A stretch of 11,084 bases of DNA, taken from positions 1-11,084 of the forward strand of contig UQUX01000057.1 of the NCBI GenBank assembly GCA_900544425.1, written 5' to 3'. The notes below the pieces were generated by a model. That model made no database searches, was not told the DNA's origin, and saw nothing but the letters and a program-made list of their open reading frames with translations. How positions within the stretch are numbered: the stretch's first letter is position 1; every line of letters starts with the position of its first letter. Shown here one piece after another: positions 1-6,296 of the stretch. Origin of the DNA: an uncultured Collinsella sp. (GTDB taxonomy: Bacteria; Actinomycetota; Coriobacteriia; Coriobacteriales; Coriobacteriaceae). The position numbers were made by a program, and so were the translations under genes.

Positions 1-276
1 GTCGCCGAGCCGCAAGACGATGATCCTCTCATTTGGGAAGCCGCCCATATTGTGGTGGAATCGCAGCTTGGCTCCACATCTGGCCTGCAACGTCGTCTGA
101 AGGTTGGCTATGCGCGCGCCGGGCGTATTATGGACATGCTGGAAGAAAAGGGTGTCGTCGGTCCGCCCGACGGTTCCAAGCCGCGCGAGGTCCTGCTGGA
201 CGAGGAGGGGCTTGCCGCGCTGGAATCTGTCGACGCCGAGATGGCACGTGAAGATCGTGAGTTTGGAGGATTCTGA
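1..276 (+). CDS. ftsK: FtsK/SpoIIIE DNA translocase, C-terminal gamma domain (5' end outside window)
   Basis: The frame is open from base 1 and gives the last 91 residues of a protein that starts upstream. They match the winged-helix gamma domain of FtsK/SpoIIIE: an LQRRLKVGYARAGRIMD recognition-helix block, then LEEKGVVGPPDGSKPREVL. In this family the gamma domain reads polar DNA motifs and steers the hexameric motor towards the terminus during chromosome segregation at the septum. The motor and membrane domains lie outside the window. The recognition helix has GYARAGR where E. coli and Bacillus proteins usually have GYNRAAR; the Ala/Gly form resembles what I remember of actinobacterial FtsK. 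The TGA stop (274-276) overlaps the next ATG (276-278) by one base, so translation is probably coupled to the rodZ-like gene. Confidence 0.93.
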   Translation, partial: VAEPQDDDPLIWEAAHIVVESQLGSTSGLQRRLKVGYARAGRIMDMLEEKGVVGPPDGSKPREVLLDEEGLAALESVDAEMAREDREFGGF

Positions 277-1787
277 TGGCTGCACGCTTTGGTGACATGC
301 TACTCGAGCAGCGTCGCCGAATGGGCCTTTCCATTCAGCAAGTCGCCAACACCATCAAAATCAGGCCGCAGATCATCGAGTTTTTCGAGACCGGTAACTT
401 TGCTTCGATGCCGCCGCGCGGCTATGCGCAGGGCATGATTTCGAGCTATGCTCGCTTTTTGGGCCTCAATCCGCGCGAGGTCGTCAATGCCTACTTTGAC
501 GATCTGATGGCATATGAGCGCGAGACGTCGCAGCAGGGCGGTCGTTTTCAGGACGCCGCTGGCTACGTCAATTCGCGTTCCTCGGTCGATAACGGGCGCT
601 TCCTGATGGTTCAGGGCGGTCGTTCGACGCGTTATGGACAGCGTCCTCAGCAGGCCGGTTATATTACCGAGACGGGTTCGGGCGAGGAGATTCGTTCGCA
701 GCGTGACCGGTTCCGCAGTACGCCGATGCCCGAGGACCGTGCACTTCCCGCTGCCCGCGGCGTGGCTCGTGACCCTCGTGCCGGCTACGGCGACGGCGGC
801 TATTCCGATCGCGGTTACCGTGGGGTCTCTTCTGGTCGCTCTCGCGGTGGCTATGCGGATGCCGATACCACGCAGGTGACGCCGCGTCTTCGCTCTCAAT
901 CACAGCCGTATGGCCAGCGCTCTTCGGCTCCGCGTTCGGGCCAGCGTGGCTATCAAGGCCGCGGTGAACTTGCGCCCCGCTCGGGTCAGCGCAGCCTTCA
1001 GGGCCAGGGTGGCTATCGCGGCCGTTCCGATAGCAATCGTGGTCGTATGCCTCAGGGAGGCGGCCGCAGCAGTTCCAATCGTGGACGCGGCGGATCACGT
1101 ACTCCTCAAAACAACGGGCTCGATCCGCGTATCGTCTACGCCGGCATCGGTGCCGTTGCGCTGTTGTTGATTGTGCTCATCGTGGTGCTTCTGCGCGGCT
1201 GCGCATCTTCGGCGCCCGAGACCACGCCCGAGACGCCCACTGCTACCAAGACGACGACCAAGAAGTCTTCTAAGAAGACCGAAACGGTCGACGAGGACGA
1301 AGACACCGATGAGGCGACGGATGAGTCGACTGACTCGGACGCTACCAAGACGACGGCCAAGAAGGAAGAGAACGAGGTCACGAAGGTCAAAGTCTCCGTT
1401 GCCAAGGGAAAGACCGCGTGGATTGAGGTCAAGGTCGACGGCAAGTCGGTCTATGGCGCCCAAGCGACTGGCCCCTTTGAGCAGGAGTACTCGCCCGAGT
1501 CCTCGATCGAGATCACCACGTCCAAGCCTTCCGATGTCACCGTTACCAAGAACGGTGAAAAGGTTCGTTACGATACCAAGACCTCGGGCGTGGCGCGTGT
1601 GACGATCACCGTTCCCAAGAAGGAGACGACTGATTCCGAGAATGGTGAAAGTTCTGATGGTACCGATACCACCGATGGTGCCGATACCACCGACGTTACC
1701 GATGTCCAGTCCACGGATGGCGCCGATACCGCAACTGACGGTCAGACACCCACCGATTCTACCGACTATTCGTACGATAGCTACTAA
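276..1787 (+). CDS. rodZ: RodZ-like cell-shape protein: HTH, disordered Arg/Gly-rich linker, one TM segment, DUF4115-like domain
   Basis: This 503-residue single-pass membrane protein has RodZ architecture. Residues 5-70 form an Xre-like helix-turn-helix domain (start MAARFGDMLLEQRRRMGLSI, with PRGYAQGMISSYARFLGLNP further on). In RodZ this cytoplasmic domain binds the actin homologue MreB rather than DNA. Residues 85-285 are low complexity, rich in Arg, Gly, Ser, Gln and Tyr, with APRSGQR twice. Residues 286-307 are one hydrophobic membrane helix. Residues 310-368 are a Thr/Lys/Asp/Glu-rich linker, and about 370-448 are a beta-rich region resembling the DUF4115 domain, expected outside the cell. 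A repetitive Thr/Asp tail follows and ends YSYDSY. E. coli RodZ is about 337 residues; the excess is mainly linker and tail. The ATG overlaps the ftsK stop. RodZ is inferred from architecture; mreB is not in the window, so a shape role is likely but not shown. Confidence 0.83.
   Translation: MAARFGDMLLEQRRRMGLSIQQVANTIKIRPQIIEFFETGNFASMPPRGYAQGMISSYARFLGLNPREVVNAYFDDLMAYERETSQQGGRFQDAAGYVNSRSSVDNGRFLMVQGGRSTRYGQRPQQAGYITETGSGEEIRSQRDRFRSTPMPEDRALPAARGVARDPRAGYGDGGYSDRGYRGVSSGRSRGGYADADTTQVTPRLRSQSQPYGQRSSAPRSGQRGYQGRGELAPRSGQRSLQGQGGYRGRSDSNRGRMPQGGGRSSSNRGRGGSRTPQNNGLDPRIVYAGIGAVALLLIVLIVVLLRGCASSAPETTPETPTATKTTTKKSSKKTETVDEDEDTDEATDESTDSDATKTTAKKEENEVTKVKVSVAKGKTAWIEVKVDGKSVYGAQATGPFEQEYSPESSIEITTSKPSDVTVTKNGEKVRYDTKTSGVARVTITVPKKETTDSENGESSDGTDTTDGADTTDVTDVQSTDGADTATDGQTPTDSTDYSYDSY
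531..1130 (+). repeat. Low-complexity Arg/Gly/Ser/Gln/Tyr coding tract in the rodZ-like gene
   Basis: This tract encodes residues 86-285 of the RodZ-like protein. RG, GY and SGQR motifs recur, including two copies of APRSGQR at residues 218-224 and 233-239, and many GGYxxR-like blocks. It links the helix-turn-helix domain to the membrane helix, so it should be cytoplasmic, intrinsically disordered and strongly basic. The function is unknown; see the finding. Confidence 0.75.
1662..1745 (+). repeat. Thr/Asp-rich degenerate repeats in the tail of the rodZ-like gene
   Basis: The DNA repeats variations of a GATACCACCGA-like unit, encoding TDTTDGADTTD and then STDGADTATDG (residues about 463-490). 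Repeats like this can change copy number between strains. The peptide should be acidic, disordered and outside the cell. Confidence 0.65.
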
Positions 1788-1813
1788 GCCGCTCGTACGC
1801 GAAAGGAAACATC

Positions 1814-2311
1814 ATGGCTAAAGATTCCAGCTTCGACGTCGTGTCCGAGGTCAACATGCAAGAGGTCGACAACGCCTTCCAGCAGACCACGCGCGAGATT
1901 TCCCAGCGCTATGACCTTAAGGATTCCGGCGCCACGATCGAGCTTTCGAAGGGCGACAAGCTCTTTACGATCAGCGCCCCGGCTGACTTTGTCTCTAAGC
2001 AGATTATCGACGTGCTGAGTTCCAAGCTCATCAAGCGCGGCATTGACCTCAAGGCTGTCTCGTGGGATGCTCCTCAGGCGGCATCGGGCGGCACCGTGCG
2101 CGTGCTCGGCCATATCGTCGAGGGTATCGACCAGGCGACCGCCAAGAAGATCAACAAGGACATCAAGGACCAAAAGCTCAAGGTCAAGGTGACCATCGAG
2201 GCCGACAAGCTGCGTGTTTCCTCTGCTTCGAAGGATGCGTTGCAGACCGTAATCCAGTTCCTGCGCGACCAGGACTACGGCCAGCCGCTACAGTTCACCA
2301 ACTACCGCTAA
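1814..2311 (+). CDS. yajQ: YajQ/UPF0234 family nucleotide-binding protein
   Basis: This is a full-length 165-residue YajQ homologue (E. coli about 163). Family signatures include SSFDVVSEV at the N terminus, an ISQRYDLK segment with a nearby TIELSKGDK, VKVTIEADKLRVSS near the C terminus, and the family ending QPLQFTNYR. YajQ proteins are small, soluble, duplicated ferredoxin-like folds. A Xanthomonas homologue binds cyclic di-GMP and acts with a transcription factor, and others have been reported to bind nucleotides or tRNA; the role here is unknown. The ATG is chosen from a good AAAGGA ribosome-binding site at 1802-1807. The gene lies 26 nt after the rodZ-like gene and 27 nt before rimO with no visible terminator, so it is probably cotranscribed. 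Confidence 0.93.
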   Translation: MAKDSSFDVVSEVNMQEVDNAFQQTTREISQRYDLKDSGATIELSKGDKLFTISAPADFVSKQIIDVLSSKLIKRGIDLKAVSWDAPQAASGGTVRVLGHIVEGIDQATAKKINKDIKDQKLKVKVTIEADKLRVSSASKDALQTVIQFLRDQDYGQPLQFTNYR

Positions 2312-2338
2312 TATCATTCGAAAGGACCGCTCTCCAAC

Positions 2339-3688
2339 ATGGATACACCGTTGGGCTCCGTGCTCTACATCACCCTCGGGTGCGCTAAGAACGAGGTCGA
2401 CACCGACCGCATGCGTTCTCTTTTGACCGCTGCGGGCTACGAGGAGGCATTCGACCCGCAGGATGCCGATGTCGCCATCGTCAATACATGCTCGTTCCTC
2501 GCCTCCGCAACGTCCGAGAGCATCGAGACCACGCTCGAGCTCGCCAACGAGGTTCAGGACGGCGTTCGTTCTTGCCCCATCGTTATGTGCGGCTGTGTGC
2601 CGTCGCGCTATGGCGACGACCTGCCTGACGAGCTGCCCGAGGTCGCTGCCTTTGTGAAGGCCGACGAGGAGGACGGCATCGTGGCGGTCATCGATGGCGT
2701 GCTGGGTGTCGAGCGTGAGATCGCGGCCTATATCCCTCAGGTCAAGCGTACCGTCGAGGGCGCCGTTGCTTACGTCAAGATTTCCGATGGCTGCAACCGC
2801 TTCTGCAGCTTCTGCATGATCCCCTATATTCGCGGTCGCTATCATTCGCGCAATGCCGAGAGCATTATCTCCGAGGTGCGCGACCTGGTTGCCGGCGGTG
2901 TGCGCGAGATCGTGCTGATCGGCCAGGACACGGGTATTTGGGGTAACGACTTTGCCGACGAGGACGTCGCCGAGGGCTCGCCGCGCAATCTGGCGCAGCT
3001 GCTGCGTGCCGTCGCCGAGACCGTGCGCCCGCACAACGTCTGGGTCCGCGTGCTCTACCTGCAGCCCGAGGGCATGACTGACGAACTCATCGAGACGATT
3101 CGCGATACGCCCGAGGTGCTGCCCTATATCGATATCCCCGTGCAGCACTGCGACGCGCGCATCCTCAAGGCCATGCGTCGCTCCGGTTCGCGCCAGGAGC
3201 TCGAGGATCTGTTCCGCGACCTTCGCGAGCGCATCCCCGGCATCGTGATCCGTTCCACGGCTATGGTCGGCTTCCCGACCGAGACCGACGACGAGTTCCG
3301 CGACCTTATCGACTTTATGGACACCGTCGGCTTTGACTACACGAGTGTCTTTGCCTACTCGCGTGAGGAAGGCAGCCTGGCCGCCAAGATGGAGGGTCAG
3401 GTCGATGAGGAGGTTAAGCTCGAGCGCGCCCAGGAGGCCATGGACCTGGCTGAGTCGCTCGGTTTTGCCGCCACTGCCGCACATGTGGGCGAGCGCGCCC
3501 AGGTGATCGTCGACGGTATCGAAGAGACCGAGGATGGCGCCGAGCTGATCGGCCATGCCTGGTTCCAGGCGCCCGATTCCGATGGCGCGGTTCACTTGGA
3601 CGCCAGCGAGGCGTCCGTGGGCGATATTCTGACTGTCGAGTTTACCGATAGCTTCTGCTATGAGCTTATCGGTCATGTTGTGGAGTAG
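2339..3688 (+). CDS. rimO: Ribosomal protein S12 methylthiotransferase RimO
   Basis: This 449-residue radical-SAM methylthiotransferase has the size expected for RimO, which adds a methylthio group to an aspartate of ribosomal protein S12. The N-terminal domain has the three cysteines that hold the auxiliary 4Fe-4S cluster: C15 (TLGCAKNEVD), C51 (NTCSF) and C86 (CGC). The radical-SAM CxxxCxxC motif is C152/C156/C159 in DGCNRFCSFCMIPYIRGR. A C-terminal TRAM-like domain covers about 385-449. TLGCAKNEVDT separates RimO from MiaB, whose equivalent is FGCQMN; a MiaB-type paralogue lies at the end of this window. The ATG has AAAGGA at 2320-2325. The stop codon sits inside the pgsA ribosome-binding site, indicating close coupling. 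Confidence 0.95.
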   Translation: MDTPLGSVLYITLGCAKNEVDTDRMRSLLTAAGYEEAFDPQDADVAIVNTCSFLASATSESIETTLELANEVQDGVRSCPIVMCGCVPSRYGDDLPDELPEVAAFVKADEEDGIVAVIDGVLGVEREIAAYIPQVKRTVEGAVAYVKISDGCNRFCSFCMIPYIRGRYHSRNAESIISEVRDLVAGGVREIVLIGQDTGIWGNDFADEDVAEGSPRNLAQLLRAVAETVRPHNVWVRVLYLQPEGMTDELIETIRDTPEVLPYIDIPVQHCDARILKAMRRSGSRQELEDLFRDLRERIPGIVIRSTAMVGFPTETDDEFRDLIDFMDTVGFDYTSVFAYSREEGSLAAKMEGQVDEEVKLERAQEAMDLAESLGFAATAAHVGERAQVIVDGIEETEDGAELIGHAWFQAPDSDGAVHLDASEASVGDILTVEFTDSFCYELIGHVVE

Positions 3689-3697
3689 GAGAGCGTC

Positions 3698-4336
3698 GTG
3701 GCTAACGAGAGCAATAAGGAACTGACGAGTGTTTGGACGCCCGCCAACATCGTGACGTGCGTTCGCATCGTCTTTATCCCGGTGTTCATGATCGTGTCGG
3801 CGCTTTCTCACACGAGTGTTGCCGGTACGGATTGGAGCACCTTCGACGGCCCGCTCGCCGCCGCTGCCTTCATTCTGTACGTGATCCTGTCGTGCACCGA
3901 TAAGGTCGACGGTTATCTGGCGCGTTCGCGCAACGAGATCACCGACTTCGGTAAATTCTTGGACCCCATCGCCGATAAGCTGCTCGTGTTCTCGGCCCTG
4001 CTGCTGTTCTTGGATTTTGGCGCGGTGACCGTGTGGTCCGTGTTCATTATCCTGTTCCGTGAGCTTCTGGTGAGCGCCCTTCGCATGGTTGCGAGTGCGG
4101 CCGGCGTGGTCGTTGCGGCCGATAAGCTCGGCAAGTACAAGACGGCAACCACGATGGTCTCCATCTGCGGTTACCTGTGCGTTTTTGCGATGGCCGGCTT
4201 GCACCTTGGCCCGGTGGCCCTGACGCTCGGCATCTACTCGGTGTCGCGCTTCCTGTACGCCGTTGCCGTTGTCTTGACCGTTATCTCGGGCGCCCAGTAC
4301 TTCTGGAACTGCCGCAAGATCGTCTTTTCGGTCTAG
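3698..4336 (+). CDS. pgsA: CDP-diacylglycerol--glycerol-3-phosphate 3-phosphatidyltransferase
   Basis: The 212-residue integral membrane protein carries the complete CDP-alcohol phosphatidyltransferase signature DG-x2-AR-x8-G-x3-D-x3-D: D71, G72, A75, R76, G85, D89 and D93. The aspartates hold the divalent metal used in catalysis. The N-terminal TPANIVTCVRIVFIPVF segment and the later DKLGKYKTATTM segment favour PgsA, which makes phosphatidylglycerol phosphate, over inositol- or serine-specific relatives. Several hydrophobic helices (about 17-36, 52-66, 95-130, 150-170, 175-198) fit the family. The start is GTG, with AGGAGAG at 3687-3693 overlapping the rimO TAG, and the gap is 9 nt. Anionic lipid synthesis next to a shape gene and ftsK fits an envelope and division neighbourhood. 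Confidence 0.92.
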   Translation: MANESNKELTSVWTPANIVTCVRIVFIPVFMIVSALSHTSVAGTDWSTFDGPLAAAAFILYVILSCTDKVDGYLARSRNEITDFGKFLDPIADKLLVFSALLLFLDFGAVTVWSVFIILFRELLVSALRMVASAAGVVVAADKLGKYKTATTMVSICGYLCVFAMAGLHLGPVALTLGIYSVSRFLYAVAVVLTVISGAQYFWNCRKIVFSV

Positions 4337-4348
4337 GTCCTGGTGGGC

Positions 4349-4879
4349 ATGACGGAATCATTTGAGCAGATTGCCGCGCATAACGAAGAGCTCGCACGCG
4401 ATATTGTCGAGCGCGCGAGCGCTCGGGGCGTGACGGTCTCGACGGCTGAGTCGCTGACGGCGGGTATGATCGCCTCGACGATTGCGGATATCCCGGGCGC
4501 CTCGGCGGTGCTGCGTGGCGGTGCGGTGACCTACTGCGATGAGATCAAACATCGCGTGCTGGGTGTTGAGCAGGAGACGCTCGACCGCTATACCGCGGTG
4601 TCGCATCAGACCGCGCGCGAGATGGCGGTGGGTTCGCTGGAGCTGTACCAGAGCGATATTGCAGTGAGCGCCACGGGTTATGCCGGTCCCGGCGGCGGCA
4701 CTGAGGACGATCCGGCTGGCACTTTCTATATTGGCTGGGCGTATCGCGCGGCTGATGGGGGAGTGCCGGTCGTGGACTCTGTGCGCTGCCACTATGAGGG
4801 CGACCGTTCGTGTGTTCGTGCCCATGCGGTCGCGGAGGCATTGGGGCGCATTGCCCTTGTGCTCAACTCTATGGAATAG
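4349..4879 (+). CDS. pncC: Stand-alone CinA C-terminal domain, nicotinamide-nucleotide amidase
   Basis: The 176-residue protein consists only of the CinA C-terminal domain, without the N-terminal MoaB-like/COG1058 domain of full CinA. Family motifs are VSTAESLTAGMIAS (the serine region of the amidase site), GGAVTYCDEIKHRVLGV, the AVSHQTAREMA segment and SATGYAGPGGGT. Stand-alone members (PncC) deamidate nicotinamide mononucleotide to nicotinate mononucleotide, feeding NAD recycling. ATG at 4349 is preferred; an in-frame GTG at 4343 would add two residues, and both have weak ribosome-binding sites (AGG at 4335-4337). It is 12 nt after pgsA and is the last gene before the hairpin at 4887-4910. 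Position just upstream of recA recalls the cinA-recA arrangement of other Gram-positives. Confidence 0.9.
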   Translation: MTESFEQIAAHNEELARDIVERASARGVTVSTAESLTAGMIASTIADIPGASAVLRGGAVTYCDEIKHRVLGVEQETLDRYTAVSHQTAREMAVGSLELYQSDIAVSATGYAGPGGGTEDDPAGTFYIGWAYRAADGGVPVVDSVRCHYEGDRSCVRAHAVAEALGRIALVLNSME

Positions 4880-4886
4880 ACGTGTT

Positions 4887-4910
4887 TTAAGGGGCCTCCG
4901 GGCCCCTTAA
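4887..4910 (+). terminator. Intrinsic terminator after pncC
   Basis: A perfect 10-bp inverted repeat (TTAAGGGGCC, TCCG loop, GGCCCCTTAA) starts 8 nt after the pncC stop. The GC-rich core and four-base loop make a very stable hairpin. The following T-rich run is short (TT after the stem), so termination may be partial. It marks the end of the ftsK-pncC run and separates it from recA. Confidence 0.82.
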
Positions 4911-5007
4911 TTGTGGAGATAGGGACCTTAGGCTCATTTGGCGTTTGTGCTGGCTGTAGACGTATTCTTGCCTTCCTTGCTCTTATTTGGCCCTTTGTGG
5001 TCAAGCA

Positions 5008-5051
5008 TTTGGTCAGTGTTTGGTCGGCGTTTGGTTGGGTTTTGGAAAGAC
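5008..5051 (+). repeat. Four 11-bp-phased TTTGG repeats upstream of the recA promoter
   Basis: TTTGG starts at 5008, 5019, 5030 and 5041, exactly 11 bp apart. The units are TTTGGTCAGTG, TTTGGTCGGCG, TTTGGTTGGGT and TTTGGAAAGAC. A looser copy (TGTGGTC) lies at 4996-5002. The block is in non-coding DNA about 27 bp before the recA -35 element. One unit per helical turn places each on the same DNA face. Confidence 0.7.
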
Positions 5052-5077
5052 TGCCTGTATATGATTGGCCTGAACGG

Positions 5078-5106
5078 TTGACCACGAACAGCCGTTCGTT
5101 TATTAT
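5078..5106 (+). promoter_or_regulatory. recA promoter (sigma-70-type)
   Basis: TTGACC at 5078-5083 and TATTAT at 5101-5106 are separated by 17 bp, the optimal spacing. Predicted transcription starts near 5113, giving a leader of about 24 nt before the recA ATG. The spacer contains the SOS box, so a bound repressor would block polymerase directly. Confidence 0.83.
5085..5098. promoter_or_regulatory. LexA binding site (SOS box) of recA
   Basis: CGAACAGCCGTTCG is a perfect palindrome in its arms (CGAAC-N4-GTTCG) and fits the Gram-positive LexA consensus CGAAC-N4-GTTCG/C known from Bacillus and actinobacteria. It lies wholly between the -35 and -10 elements of the recA promoter. I saw no second site of this quality elsewhere in the window. 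Confidence 0.88.
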
Positions 5107-5122
5107 CGATTCAGGTTGTTAA

Positions 5123-5129
5123 GAGGAGG
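5123..5129 (+). promoter_or_regulatory. Strong recA ribosome-binding site
   Basis: GAGGAGG, 7 nt before ATG 5137, is close to a perfect anti-16S match. It decides the start over an in-frame upstream TTG at 5116, which would add seven residues not typical of RecA. Confidence 0.85.
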
Positions 5130-5136
5130 GCTATTC

Positions 5137-6285
5137 ATGGCCAAGAATTCAGGTCCCGTACGTACCGTTCATGCTCGCACGACGGGTAAAGAGCGCGATG
5201 AGATGATCGCCACCACCAAGGCCGAGATCGAGAAGAAATTCGGCCAGGGTTCCATCATGAGGTACGGCGACGGTGGTCCCGAGCTCGAGGTCGAGGCCAT
5301 TCCCACGGGCGCTCTGGCCCTCGATGCCGCGCTGGGTATCGGCGGCGTGCCGCGCGGCCGTATCGTCGAGATTTACGGTCCCGAGTCCTCCGGTAAGACG
5401 ACGCTTTCGCTCGAGATCCTGGCCGAGGCCCAGGCAATGGGTGGCGTTGTGGCATTTATCGATGCCGAGCATGCGCTCGATCCCACGTATGCCGCGCGCA
5501 TCGGCGTGGATATCGACGAGGTGCTCATTTCTCAGCCCGATACGGGCGAGCAGGCGCTCGAGATTGTTGACATGCTCGTGCGTTCCGGCGCCATCGATGC
5601 CATTGTCGTCGACTCCGTCGCCGCTCTGACCCCGCGTGCCGAGATCGAGGGAGAAATCGGCGATACTACGGTCGGTCTTCAGGCTCGCCTGATGAGCCAG
5701 GCGCTCCGCAAGCTCGCCGGCTCGCTGTCCAAGTCCAACACGACGTGCATCTTCATTAACCAGCTGCGTGAGAAGATCGGCGTCATGTTCGGCAACCCCG
5801 AGACTACGACGGGCGGCCGCGCCCTTAAGTTCTTCTCTTCGGTGCGTATCGACATTCGCCGCATCGACAGCATTAAGCTTAAGGACGAGGTTATCGGTAA
5901 CCGCGTGCGCGCCAAGGTCGTTAAGAACAAGGTGGCAGCTCCGTTCCGTTCTGCTGAGTTCGACATCATGTACGGTACGGGCATCTCTAAGGAGGGCTCG
6001 ATTCTGGACATGGCTGTCGAGTGCGGCATCTGCAAGAAGATGGGCTCCTGGTTTGCCTATGGCGAGGACAAGCTCGGCAACGGTCGCGAGGCCGCCAAGG
6101 CGTTCCTGCGCGAACACCCCGATTGCGCCGACGAGATTGAGCATAAGGTCCGTCTTGCCTGCGGGCTTGAGTTTGATGACGATGCTCCGTCCGAGGTAGA
6201 GCTGACCGATCAGCCAGCGCCTGAGGAGTTTGACGAGCTTTACGCCATCGATGGTTCCGCCATGCTCGATGATGATGACGAGTAG
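5137..6285 (+). CDS. recA: Recombinase RecA
   Basis: This complete 382-residue RecA forms ATP-dependent filaments on single-stranded DNA, drives strand exchange and stimulates LexA self-cleavage in the SOS response. Visible elements, numbered from ATG 5137: the KKFGQGSIMR N-terminal motif (34-42), Walker A GPESSGKTT (81-89), the FIDAEHALDP block (108-117) with the catalytic-type glutamate, Walker B IVVDS (156-160), an FINQLREKIGVMFGNPETT L2-loop region (206-224), and a KVVKNKVAAPFR segment (260-271). The last 35 residues are strongly acidic and end LDDDDE, like the autoinhibitory tail of other RecAs. No intein is present. It has its own SOS-controlled promoter and is followed after 11 nt by recX. 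Confidence 0.98.
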   Translation: MAKNSGPVRTVHARTTGKERDEMIATTKAEIEKKFGQGSIMRYGDGGPELEVEAIPTGALALDAALGIGGVPRGRIVEIYGPESSGKTTLSLEILAEAQAMGGVVAFIDAEHALDPTYAARIGVDIDEVLISQPDTGEQALEIVDMLVRSGAIDAIVVDSVAALTPRAEIEGEIGDTTVGLQARLMSQALRKLAGSLSKSNTTCIFINQLREKIGVMFGNPETTTGGRALKFFSSVRIDIRRIDSIKLKDEVIGNRVRAKVVKNKVAAPFRSAEFDIMYGTGISKEGSILDMAVECGICKKMGSWFAYGEDKLGNGREAAKAFLREHPDCADEIEHKVRLACGLEFDDDAPSEVELTDQPAPEEFDELYAIDGSAMLDDDDE

Positions 6286-6296
6286 CGGTTACGCTC

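Noticed and set aside
2288..4204. 638-residue open frame on the - strand opposite rimO and pgsA
   Set aside because: It is antisense to two certain genes, has no recognisable motif and crosses gene boundaries. GC-rich codon bias commonly leaves this frame open.
5008..5051. Repeats as a possible CRISPR or plasmid-type iteron array
   Set aside because: The units are 11 bp, degenerate and without spacers, and no rep or cas gene is nearby; a regulatory reading is simpler.
4913..5122. 69-residue open frame (GTG start) across the pncC-recA gap
   Set aside because: It has no ribosome-binding site, starts right after the terminator stem, overlaps the phased repeats, promoter and SOS box, and resembles nothing known.
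5149..6144. 331-residue open frame on the - strand opposite recA
   Set aside because: It lies entirely inside recA with no motif or ribosome-binding site.
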